Shown: positions 32,545 through 41,144 of the stretch, one piece after another | Layout: each line of letters begins with the position of its first letter | Numbering within the stretch: the stretch's first letter is position 1 | Source: Peronospora farinosa | Lineage: Eukaryota; Oomycota; Peronosporomycetes; Peronosporales; Peronosporaceae | Length of the DNA stretch: 64,000 nucleotides | Assembly: GCA_947646735.1 (NCBI GenBank) | Contig: CANTFK010000024.1 | Coordinates: 248,001-312,000 of the forward strand | Reading direction: 5' to 3' | The notes under the pieces: generated by a model | Databases searched by the model: none | The model's input: only the letters and a program-made list of their open reading frames with translations | Told to the model about the DNA's origin: nothing | Position numbers and translations under genes: made by a program

Positions 32545-35370
32545 GTGGTTTGCGACGCCAGTAATTTTGCAATCTGTTGTGCCCTCATGCAATTTGATGA
32601 TGAGGGCCGTGAACGAGTCGTGAGTTATCAGTCGCGACAGATGAAGCCAGCTGAGAAGAACTATCCGGTTCACGACAAGGAGTTATTAGCGATGCGCTAT
32701 GCACTCATCAAGTTTCGCGTGCATCTCCTTGGTGAAAGTACGTTTGCTTTGTACACCGATCATGCATCGCTGCGCACAGCGATGAAGAGCCCACACCTTT
32801 CCCAACGGATGGCACAATGGCTCTCATTCTTCTCTGAGTACAACTTCGTCGTGCATTACAAGCCAGGCAAGACCAATATTCTCGCTGACGCCTTGTCACG
32901 ACGTCCTGACTACGATCCTCGGACTGCTTTGAGTCGCCAGGCTACTGATGACGAGGGCGATGATGACCGATGTGCAATGTGTGTAGCGCTGAACTTAACT
33001 CGGGTTACACCCGAGCCGTGTTTATTTGATGAGATCGTCGCAGCGTACAAGGGTGACTCAGATTATGCAGACATTATCGAGTATCTGCGTGCTCCCAGCG
33101 ATGCTGCACTGGGAGCATTATACGGTACCAAGCGCGACCATATTCATCGATACAGTTTAGATGGCGATTTGCTTCTGTATAGCATCGACCAATTCGATTC
33201 TCCTCGCACGGTGATTGCCAATGACATGGATTTGCGTGCAAGAATCATTCACGAGTATCACGATGCTCCTGCTGGCGGCCATTTAGGCCGCGAAAAGACT
33301 TTCGCGGCTGTGTCTCGAGACTTCTTCTGGCCCCACATGTATAAGTGGGTACGCAACTGGATCCGAACGTGCGAAATATGCCAGCGTGTGAAGCCATCTC
33401 CATCGTCACAGGCTCCCTTGCGATCGTTGCCAATTGCAGCAAAGGCCTGGAGATCAGTTTCGATGGACTTTATCTTCGGGCTTGCGCCCGATAGCCAAGC
33501 TCGAACGGGCATCTTGGTCTTTGTTGACAGATTCAGCAAGATGACACATCTCGTGCCTGTTCACGCTAAGGTCACCGCGGCAGAGACCGCGGCGCACTTC
33601 ATCGACGCGGTGTTCCGTCATCATGGCCTTCCAGAAAACATTGTTTCGGACCGTGATCCGCGATTTACGTCCGCATTTTGGACATCACTTTTCGAGCTCC
33701 TCGGGACAAAACTGCTGATGTCGACGGCAGCCCATCCGGAAACGGATGGGCAGACCGAGCGCGTGAATCGGGTCCTCGAAGACGTTCTTCGGAGTTATGC
33801 TACGTCATTTACAAGTTGGAGTGCATTTTTACCACTCGCTGAGTTCGCACTCAACAACGCCGTACACGCGTCAACAGGGTTGACGCCATTTTTTGTAAAT
33901 TCGGCTCGTCACCCTCGTGTTCCTACTGTCCTGGCCGTGGGGCGACCCACAACACCTAGTGGCTCCACTCTGGGGGAGGATAAAGGTGATAAACAAGGAT
34001 CGAGTGCAGCTCACGGTATTTTGAGCGCGAATGCAGTAACACGATCCAAGGCAAAGACGGCCATTTGGACGCCATCAGACGTGGCGTCCCCATTAGCTCG
34101 ATGGACTGCGCAGAAATTGATTGCCCCGTCTTCGGGTAAGCGTTCCCCTACTGCCAACTACGCGCCGATTGAGTCGGCGCGACCAATTGATGACATGGCC
34201 GTGTCGGAATTTATACTCCAACGTCAAGCCATCACCAGGTTTGTACGCGACGCACTACAAACTGCTGTAGACCAACAGAAGGAGAACGCTGACAAACATG
34301 GAAGAAAGAACATGAGCAAGTTTGAGAAAGGTGACCGTGTATTATTATCGACGGAAGGTTTAAGGGATTCTGCGGTCACTAATCTGGGCGCGAGTAAACT
34401 CGCGCCACGCTTCATCGGTCCATTCAAGGTTCTGAAGGCAATTGGCGACGCTTATACACTCGACGTCCCCTCTTCACTGCGACTCCATCCGACATTCTAT
34501 GTCGGGCGGCTGAAGGAATATCGTCCGGCTACGCTTCACGGTTTGGCTCCGACGCCGGCTTCAGGCGTTCGTAAGTCGAACGGCCTTCCCGTCGCGCTCG
34601 ACGCGCCGATGACATGGGGCGGGGTCTCGATCCCGTCTGAACCTGACCAAGCATCTGGCTCTCCAGAATCCTTATCCGCTCGAGCAGTTCACGGTTCGAC
34701 TGGCGGGTCTCACTCGAAGTCTTCTCCGCCTGGGCAGCACGTTCACTGGCAGCCTCAGCCTCCAGCCGAGCATCGGCAGCTATATTCACGGCCTGATCAA
34801 CATCGTCCTGAGCAACCAGGACGCCAGCTCTACCACCGCGAGGGCCCTCCTCCGCTTGTTGATGCAGAGGGACAGGTGCGCTGGATTGTAGACCGCATTG
34901 TGGGTCACGAGGACCCTCCACAACCATTACTGCAGTCGGCTCATGAGAAGCGTGCGGTTCCATCCGTGCGTAGGTACCGAGTACGTTGGCTTGAATTCCC
35001 TACCGAGCAGGATACATGGGAACCACGTTCCTCGCTCCTTCGTGACGTTCCAGATGTGGTTCTGTCGTATGAAGCCACGAAGTCGGACTATTCCAAGGCG
35101 GGCGAGCACGCGAACGCTCTCGTGACAAACGAGAGCGGTAAGGAGATTCACGTTGTCGGAAACGGGAACGATGACCAGAACGAGAACGATGTCGCGAACG
35201 AGAACGACGCCGTGAACGAGAACGTCGCGGTGAATACATATCACGATTGCGAGGCGATAATCGCGAAGCAGGACGGACAAGCGAACGTGTCGCTGCCCTG
35301 CGCTGATGATCCCGCGGAGATTGACTCCGCTGTCGCGAGTGGTGCTGCCAGCGAGGCGCACCACGAATAA
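32545..35370 (+). CDS. B RNase H-integrase-chromodomain (intact 941-codon frame)
   Basis: Open for 941 codons from a GTG inside RNase H, so this is the 3' part of pol and not a separate gene. RNase H: CDASNF at the start, YTDHASL near 73 and [11 protein letters not shown] near 112. Integrase: HHCC zinc region about 236-283, catalytic D (SMDFIFG, about 308), D (SDRDPRF, about 370) and E (TDGQTERVNR, about 405). The integrase C-terminal HPTFYVGRLKEY is near 660. A chromodomain lies at about 781-846 (IVDRIVGHED ... YRVRWLEF ... DTWEP), which in chromoviruses guides insertion to marked chromatin. The stretch between these two domains is low complexity and lies opposite an antisense coiled coil. 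Confidence 0.93.
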   Translation: MVCDASNFAICCALMQFDDEGRERVVSYQSRQMKPAEKNYPVHDKELLAMRYALIKFRVHLLGESTFALYTDHASLRTAMKSPHLSQRMAQWLSFFSEYNFVVHYKPGKTNILADALSRRPDYDPRTALSRQATDDEGDDDRCAMCVALNLTRVTPEPCLFDEIVAAYKGDSDYADIIEYLRAPSDAALGALYGTKRDHIHRYSLDGDLLLYSIDQFDSPRTVIANDMDLRARIIHEYHDAPAGGHLGREKTFAAVSRDFFWPHMYKWVRNWIRTCEICQRVKPSPSSQAPLRSLPIAAKAWRSVSMDFIFGLAPDSQARTGILVFVDRFSKMTHLVPVHAKVTAAETAAHFIDAVFRHHGLPENIVSDRDPRFTSAFWTSLFELLGTKLLMSTAAHPETDGQTERVNRVLEDVLRSYATSFTSWSAFLPLAEFALNNAVHASTGLTPFFVNSARHPRVPTVLAVGRPTTPSGSTLGEDKGDKQGSSAAHGILSANAVTRSKAKTAIWTPSDVASPLARWTAQKLIAPSSGKRSPTANYAPIESARPIDDMAVSEFILQRQAITRFVRDALQTAVDQQKENADKHGRKNMSKFEKGDRVLLSTEGLRDSAVTNLGASKLAPRFIGPFKVLKAIGDAYTLDVPSSLRLHPTFYVGRLKEYRPATLHGLAPTPASGVRKSNGLPVALDAPMTWGGVSIPSEPDQASGSPESLSARAVHGSTGGSHSKSSPPGQHVHWQPQPPAEHRQLYSRPDQHRPEQPGRQLYHREGPPPLVDAEGQVRWIVDRIVGHEDPPQPLLQSAHEKRAVPSVRRYRVRWLEFPTEQDTWEPRSSLLRDVPDVVLSYEATKSDYSKAGEHANALVTNESGKEIHVVGNGNDDQNENDVANENDAVNENVAVNTYHDCEAIIAKQDGQANVSLPCADDPAEIDSAVASGAASEAHHE
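34529..34963 (-). CDS. antisense ORF of B, downstream part (coiled coil)
   Basis: A 144-codon minus frame, in the same frame as the 324-codon antisense ORF upstream and separated from it by a single TAG (35,000-35,002) plus 12 codons. Its centre has heptad character (NRELLERIRILESQMLG). The matching location and type of the coiled coil in family A suggest a shared C-terminal domain of an antisense-encoded protein. Confidence 0.45.
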   Translation of the reverse strand: MEPHASHEPTAVMVVEGPRDPQCGLQSSAPVPLHQQAEEGPRGGRAGVLVAQDDVDQAVNIAADARLEAEAASERAAQAEKTSSETRQSNRELLERIRILESQMLGQVQTGSRPRPMSSARRARREGRSTYERLKPASEPNREA

Positions 35371-35974
35371 CTGCGCTTCTCCGTTCGCTCAGACTTCGCT
35401 CATACTTTGCAATCCAACTTCGTTCGCGATCGCTGAGTGGACACTCAGCGATGTGTCGTCGCCATTCGTCATGAGTTGGGCGTGGAGTCGAGTCACAAGA
35501 TTGGCATCCTTCATTGACATGGACGAAGCAGAGACGGTCCTCATTCCAAGCTTCCTCACACACTCTTTCGCGTAGCGCGCCGATGGAGTGATCGGCGCGA
35601 AGCTCCTCTCGATTGGCGAGCCATAACTGGAAGCTGCTACCATCCTCGAGCATCCGATTCCAACGTTGGATGAAGGCGCACCAAGAACGTTGTAGAACTT
35701 CATGCTCGATTCCATCAAGACCTTTCCCGCGCAGTTTTCGAAATCGTCGGAAGTATTCCTGCATCATGTCCAGTGAGTCCGGAGCGTGAGCTCCGGACAA
35801 GTCGTACAGCGACCAAGGTATGAGCTGCCGCGCCATGATGCTGGTTGATGCATTCCCGCTGATGTATCTTGGGCGTCCTGCTGGATTGGGTGTTGGGTCT
35901 CCAGACATTGCTTGTTCGTTTGTGAGCGAAGGGTTTTCGACAGTTGAGCACTCACGGTTGGTGAGTGCTGTCAT
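35000..35974 (-). CDS. antisense ORF of B, 324 aa, Cys/His motif and RS-rich region
   Basis: The ATG at 35,974 abuts the polypurine tract, 14 bp inside the 3' LTR. The first 200 residues look like a folded domain: IPWSLYDLSG (52-61), WCAFIQRWNR (98-107), and a possible metal site with C149, C157, C160, H174 and C178. Residues about 200-295 are rich in Arg-Ser dipeptides (SRSRRRSRSRHRSRS), as in splicing-type or nucleic-acid-binding proteins. The first 600 bp do not overlap pol, so openness there is not a by-product of sense coding. A related protein is encoded antisense in element C (62,756-63,876). The function is unknown; I know of no named family. Confidence 0.65.
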   Translation of the reverse strand: MTALTNRECSTVENPSLTNEQAMSGDPTPNPAGRPRYISGNASTSIMARQLIPWSLYDLSGAHAPDSLDMMQEYFRRFRKLRGKGLDGIEHEVLQRSWCAFIQRWNRMLEDGSSFQLWLANREELRADHSIGALRERVCEEAWNEDRLCFVHVNEGCQSCDSTPRPTHDEWRRHIAECPLSDRERSWIAKYERSLSERRSAVIRGAPRWQHHSRQRSQSPRDHQRRAATRSLVRPASRLSPRNRDMYSPRRSRSRRRSRSRHRSRSGHRSRFRQRESPYRSRLSRERSRARPPWNSPTSWLHTTEPHLERHEGARNVVPMYPAR

Positions 35975-35987
35975 GAGAAGGGGGTGA
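35975..35987 (+). other. polypurine tract of B
   Basis: GAGAAGGGGGTGA immediately before the LTR start TGTAATGGGC. Element C has the equivalent GGGGGGGGTGA on the minus strand. Confidence 0.8.
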
Positions 35988-36330
35988 TGTAATGGGCTAC
36001 ATTACACATATAGCATTAACACAAATAAACAATTACATATGTAGGCAGGTGCTGGGCCCGAATAGCGGGCACAGCGTGGTAATTTATTATTGGTTTATTA
36101 TTGGGCCTAAAGTCCCCAATATGGACCAATGATAAATCAACCTGAAATTGTGTGGTTCCCAAAAGGCGGGAACACTGTCGTATTTATTACGACTAAAATC
36201 TTCGTAATTAGTACGAAATAAAACCAAAATAAAAATCAGAGTTAAATTTACTTAATACCTAATACTCGGGCTTGAGTCTTCCTCAAGCGCACGTGTAAGC
36301 TAGTGACGGTACGCTTATAGCCCCGTTACA
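35988..36330 (+). repeat. 3' LTR of B
   Basis: 343 bp, TGTAATGGGC to GCCCCGTTACA, about five differences from the 5' LTR including one indel near the 3' end (ACGCTTATAGC against ACGTTCTAGC). Confidence 0.95.
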
Positions 36331-36335
36331 AGTAT
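36331..36335. repeat. target-site duplication AGTAT, right of element B
   Basis: Exact repeat of 28,507-28,511; the host RT reading of A3 resumes here with AGTATGCTATGGGAGTGG. Confidence 0.95.
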
Positions 36336-38984
36336 GCTATGGGAGTGGCTTGTGGTGCCACAAGGGTTGAAAAATGCTCCGGCAACATTCAACCGAGTGG
36401 TGGCTCACGTGATGCGTCAGCACCGTGCCTACGCGCCCCATTACTTTGACGATGTATTCGTGCATAGTAGGGCGCAGGACGGTCTGAGCGCAATCGAGTC
36501 GCACAAGCGTCATTTAGACGCTAAGTTGCAGACTCTGGGTGACGCCAAATTGTACGTAAACTTGCAAAGTGCGTCATAGGGGTATCTGAGATACCTTTAC
36601 TGGACTGCATCGTAGGTACACATGGTGTACGAGCAGACCCAGAAAAGGTTAAGGCTGTAAAGGAATGGCCAGTCCCACGACACGTGAAGGATCTGCGCCG
36701 ATTCCTTGTGATCGCTAATTACTTGTATAAGTACAGCAAGGATTATACGGAGCAAACTAAGACATTGTCTGACCTTCTGAAAAAGGATACAGAATGGATT
36801 TGGTCAAAGGAGCAAGTAGATGCGTTCACATCAGCGAAGCAATCTCATGTAGAGACACCGATCTTGGCATTGCCAGACGCGAATAAGCTCTTTAGCGTCG
36901 TCTGCGATGCAAGCAATTTTGCAATCGGCAGCGCGCTCATGCAAAAGGATGACAACGGCGTTGACCGTGTCATATCTTATCAGTCTTTTAAAAGCTGCCG
37001 AGTTGAATTAACCTGTGCATGACAAGGAGCTACTTTCAATGAAGTATGCCCTTGTAAAGTTTCGGGTGCACTTCTTGGGCACCGAACCTTTTGTGGTTTA
37101 TACGGATCACGCATACTGCGGACCGCTATAAATTCACCGCATCTATCGCCGAGAATGGCGAGATGGCTAACATTCTTCTCTGAATTTAATTTCAAAGTTG
37201 AATATAAGCCGGGTAAGTAGAATGTCTTGGCTGACGCGTTATCGCGCAGACCAGACTTCGAGGCAAGACACCAGGAAAGTGTGTCTCGTGCGGAAGCACA
37301 AGGTGAGTCGTCAACATTGGCAGCCATGAAGGCCTACCATGTGACGAGCTCAATGGCCTCCGATATAAAGGAGTGTTACAGTCAGGACGAACATTGTCGC
37401 CTGCTGTTGGATCATTTTAGTGGGCGAAAGTTTACCCTTCCGTCGCACCTAAAAGCGAAGTTAAACCACTTTATATACAGTGATGGCCTATTATGGCATC
37501 AACTGTCACCCTGTGATCCCTTGAGAATCTATGTCCCTCATGACACATATCTCAAGCTGATGATACTTCACGAGTGCCATGATGCGCCATCTAGTGGGAA
37601 TTTGGGTCGTGAAAAGACATTCTTACGAGTGTCAGAGGAATGTTGGTGGCCCCACCTATATTGGTGGGTGGCCAACTATATTCTCTCTTGCGAAGAGTGT
37701 CAGCGCATAAAGCCTGCACCTTCGAACAGTGCGCCACCGAAGCCACTGCCGATTTCAACGGATTGTTGGAAGTCGGTCAGTTTGGACTTCATGTTTGGCT
37801 TACCGCCTGACCATAAAGGCAGGAGGGGGCTCGTTGTCTTTGTAGACAGACTGAGCAAGATGGGGCATGTGGCACCATGTAGCACCAAGATCTCAGGAAA
37901 AGAGGCTGCCTTCTTGATTCTGGATCACGTGTACCGGCTACCGGGATGCCCAAGTCCATAGTATCGGATCCGAATCCGCGTTTTACGTCGGGGTTTTGGC
38001 GTCATGTGTTCTAGCTTCTAGGTAGCAAGCTCTACATGTCAACAGCTGATCATCCTCAAACCGATGGCAAAAATGGAACGAGCCAATCGAGTCGTGGCAG
38101 ATGTGTTGCGCACAATTGCGACTCCTAAGGAATGGAACAAGCAATTGCCATTGGTGGAGCTACCTATTAATAGAAGCGTTTACACCAGTACTGGTGAAAC
38201 ATCGTTTTATATTAACGGACTGCGTCATCCTCGAACGCCAGTCTCGTTTTTGCGCAGCCCGAGTATTATTGGGGGAGGGCCCCTCTTTTCGCTCGGTGCA
38301 AATGCCAAAGAGGGTCCAAATTACCCTATTGACACTGCCAATTTAGCAGTGATCACGACACCTATGGGTGAGGCACGGCAAGAAATGCCAGTGCTCCTTG
38401 AAGATGACACTATAGTGTTATCAACAGCGTCAACCTCTTGGAGGCGTCATAGGTGACTGGATGCTAAAAGCGTGAGCGAAGCTCAGCGCTTTGTGGATGC
38501 GCGATTATCCATCACACGTAAAGTCCGTGACGCGATGGCAAGCAAAAACAATATGCAGACCAGCATGGTCGCAAAAACAATGATTACTTTAGTGTGGGGG
38601 ACAAGGTGCTATTAAGTACTGCTACCCTACCTAAACATGCAATCTCTGTACTATCTGGTGGTACTACTAAACTATTGCCCCGATTCATTGGGCCCTTTAC
38701 AGTGGTTGAAGAAGTTGGAGACCTAAATTATAGGTTCACAATCCCACCGTATATGAAGACGCACCCCGTATTTTACGTGGGTCGTCTGAAACGGTATGTT
38801 GATCCAGAAGAGATCACATATCCACATCGGTCTAACGAGACCGATGGTGACGTCGACTGTGAGTCGAACGTCGCGGCCGATCAGGCGACGAGGAAGACAA
38901 GAGGCTCCCCGTATACGAACGAGGCGATAGAGGACTCAGCGATCGAGGAAGACTCCGCGCTTGACGCGGGTCTCTCATCACCAG

Positions 38985-39227
38985 TTACTCAAACATGTAC
39001 AAACGGAGCTTCAGGCGGTCATACCCCTGACGGTCCCTCTTCCTCACATCGCGCAGATCCGAGGTCAGTCGCGAGACTTGACTCTCGAGATCTACCACCT
39101 GCCTCTTCAGCGCAGCGGACTCAGCTTGCGACTGAACAGCAGCAGGGTAGGCAGCCGCGAATAGCTGGGCGTAATCGCCGCTCCTATCGGGCGTTACCTG
39201 TGTTGGCGAACTCAGGTGGAAACACAC
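38985..39227 (-). CDS. antisense ORF a2 of element A3 (coiled coil)
   Basis: Identical in sequence type to 24,630-24,872: 80 codons ending in the heptad-repeat coiled coil. It lies opposite the pol tail. Confidence 0.45.
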   Translation of the reverse strand: MCFHLSSPTQVTPDRSGDYAQLFAAAYPAAVQSQAESAALKRQVVDLESQVSRLTSDLRDVRKRDRQGYDRLKLRLYMFE

Positions 39228-39406
39228 GCGTCTGTTGGATAGTGGGACGGACCAGTGTTCTCTGCTAACAAGCTGACATTGAATGTCGGCGTTCTCACAG
39301 AGACACTTAGCGACGGCTGCAAGTTATCGCGGCGTGAGCGCTTTGTGTTGGTATGCATGGGCGCCTTTGCAGGCAACCCATCAGCTTTTCCACGTTTCGA
39401 TGGCAT
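39212..39406 (-). pseudogene. antisense ORF a1 of element A3, truncated
   Basis: The first 55 codons match ORF a1 of A2, but a small deletion near 39,232 changes the frame after GPSHYPT, so this copy ends early. Confidence 0.45.
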
Positions 39407-39461
39407 CGTTTTTTATTCGATTTTTAACAAAATGTAAAAATCGTCTTAAAGAGGAGGATGG

Positions 39462-39806
39462 TGTAATGAGCTAAAGTTATACGGTTCGTTAGGTATTGAA
39501 TACCTAGCGGACAGGCCTAAAAAGGTACGAGGTACCTTAGGCCTGCCAGTTCGGTGTGGCACATCAATGTGACCCATCCTCGTGAATGTGATATCCATGA
39601 ATGGATTCACATTCAACGAAGATGACGCCAGTTGGGACTAGGTGTCATGGCGACGCTTCAAACAGACTTCATCAGCGAGCTCAAATATATTTTAAGCTCG
39701 CACGTAAGGATACGCTTTTAAAGAGACGCGTATCCGATCTTTGCATAATTAGCCAATCAGTAGTTAATCTTATATATAGTTCAATCTCTATTAAATTTAA
39801 GTCAGT
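39462..39806 (+). repeat. 3' LTR of A3, truncated and mosaic
   Basis: The first ~135 bp match the 25,109 LTR almost exactly. From about 39,600 on (ATTCAACGAAGATGACGCC, GGTGTCATGG) it follows the type seen at 18,532 and 40,514. The LTR stops at about 39,806 (AAGTCAGT), where a gag-like fragment begins. Confidence 0.8.
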
Positions 39807-39906
39807 TTGGGGCTGAGTCCTTCAGTGAGACTTAGGATGAGCTTTAGCGTGAGCAGGCCCGAAACGAAGCTGGCAACAGGACTGCAAAGTGACTATTTGC
39901 CAAACC

Positions 39907-39911
39907 TTATC
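39907..39911. repeat. target-site duplication TTATC, left of solo LTR
   Basis: TTATC repeated exactly at 40,254-40,258. Confidence 0.9.
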
Positions 39912-40253
39912 TGTAATGGGCTACATTACACATATAGCATTAACACAAATAAACAATTACATATGTAGGCAGGTGCTGGGCCCGAATAGCGGGCACAGCG
40001 TGGTAATTTATTATTGGTTTATTATTGGGCCTAAAGTCCCCAATATGGACCAATGATAAATCAACCTGAAATTGTGTGGTTCCCGAGAGGCGGGAACACT
40101 GTCGTATTTATTACGACTAAAATCTTCGTAATTAGTACGAATTAAAACCAAAATAAAAATCAGAGTTAAATTTACTTAATACCTAATACTCGGGCTTGAG
40201 TCTTCCTCAAGCGCACGTGTAAGCTAGTGACGGTACGTTCTAGCCCTGTTACA
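39912..40253 (+). repeat. solo LTR of element B family
   Basis: 342 bp, TGTAATGGGC to GCCCTGTTACA, nearly identical to the B LTRs and flanked by TTATC. It is what remains after recombination between the two LTRs of a second B insertion. Confidence 0.95.
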
Positions 40254-40513
40254 TTATCAGCCAAGGCTCGTTCAAATGAGTTTTTAAATTCGGATGGAAC
40301 TGCATTTAACGCGATTGTCCACTGTCTCTTAGCCGAAGAGCAATGCGGTGTGGTGCAGCTTATAGAGGCCGATACCCGAATAGTGTCTCCATCACGAGTG
40401 TAAGGCCTCGGAGTGGCTTACACGGCTCTTATTGCGGACACGAAAGCAACCTTCTTCCGTGAGCTTTAAGTCAAAAATTTGCGCCAACTATCAGCCGACG
40501 ATCAAAGAAGTGA

Positions 40514-41031
40514 TGTAGACGGGCACTTCGTAATGAAGCTACCACGTACTACGCGGGCACACCTTTAAGTTGCGCGTGGAAGCGGTTATGCCCTCTTACC
40601 TTTGCGTGCGGTGGTGGTGGTGTTGGTTGGCGCTAAGAAGCGCTGTACCCAACCGTTGCCGGTCGTTTAAAGCGATCCGCTCAACGAGCTTCTAAAAACA
40701 AGTGCTTCGCTTACGACACGCAAAAGCTTATTCAGCTTCTTGTGCGCAGTGGACAATAGTTAATAAATTTAGGACTGACTTATATTTAATAGAGATTAAA
40801 TTACATTTTAGATTAACTACTAATTGGCTAATTATGCAAAGATCGGATACGTGTCTCTTTAGAAGCGTATCCTTACGTGCGAGCTTAAAAATATATTTGA
40901 GCTCGCTGATGAAGTCTGTTCGAAGCGTCGCCATGACACCTAGTCCCAACTGGCGTCATCTTCGTTGAATGTGCCCTCGTGAATGTGGATATCACATTCA
41001 CGAGGGTGGGGCACGTTGATGTGCCTCACCC
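40514..41031 (-). repeat. A-family LTR fragment
   Basis: Read on the minus strand it ends in GTCTACA at 40,514 and extends to about 41,031, lacking the last ~80-100 bp of U3 including the terminal TGTAA. Its variants (GAAGATGACGCC, GTGTCATGG) match the 18,532 type. Its broken end is about 110 bp from the oligopeptidase stop codon. Confidence 0.85.
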
Positions 41032-41144
41032 AACAGCCGTGTCACTCACTATGTAAGCGAGTAAAATATATTCTTGTCCGAAAGCAGTGACATCTACTAT
41101 TTATTTTTTCAGGTATTTGTGTGGAGCTCCATTGTCTTCATCAC

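Larger units (their letters stand above)
28512..36330 (+). mobile_element. Ty3/gypsy chromodomain LTR retrotransposon B, nested in A3
   Basis: 7.8-kb element: 5' LTR 28,512-28,853, primer site, gag, protease, a tandem-repeat linker, RT, RNase H, integrase with a C-terminal chromodomain, an antisense ORF, polypurine tract and 3' LTR 35,988-36,330, flanked by AGTAT. The two LTRs differ at only about five places by eye, so insertion is recent. Yet gag and pol carry a frameshift, two nonsense codons and another frameshift, so the copy is not autonomous now. Confidence 0.95.
36331..39268 (+). pseudogene. A3 pol, 3' part (RT core, RNase H, integrase)
   Basis: RT core with YFDDVFVHS (36,334-36,579), then a one-base loss in CVIG; RT thumb and RNase H start (36,684-37,022); and RNase H end with integrase HHCC and the first catalytic D (37,227-37,961). 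There are further integrase pieces (38,064-38,456) and a C-terminal domain with HPVFYVGRLKRY (38,594-39,268). A stop replaces K in the KPGK motif near 37,218, as in A2. A loss near 39,232 alters the FVG end. Confidence 0.88.
25109..39806 (+). mobile_element. Ty3/gypsy LTR retrotransposon A3, split by element B
   Basis: Plus-strand A element: shared 5' LTR, gag, PR and RT start (25,688-28,511), then element B, then the rest of RT, RNase H and integrase (36,331-39,268), polypurine tract and a 3'-truncated LTR (39,462-39,806). Its gag and pol lesions match those of A1/A2 in many places. The 3' third is nearly identical to A2. Confidence 0.9.
39811..40513 (+). pseudogene. gag fragment of a diverged A-type element, interrupted by a solo B LTR
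   Basis: 39,811-39,911 and 40,254-40,500 together resemble A gag: CTGAGTCCTTCAGTGAGACTTAGGATGAGCTT, then a segment reading DGTAFNAIVHCLLAEEQCG, then ADTRIVS and KASEW. Diverged and stop-ridden. It is directly followed by a minus-strand LTR fragment, so the order is rearranged. Confidence 0.75.

Noticed and set aside
34898..35125. plus-strand frame in the chromodomain region
   Set aside because: Shadow of the 941-codon pol frame in a second register.
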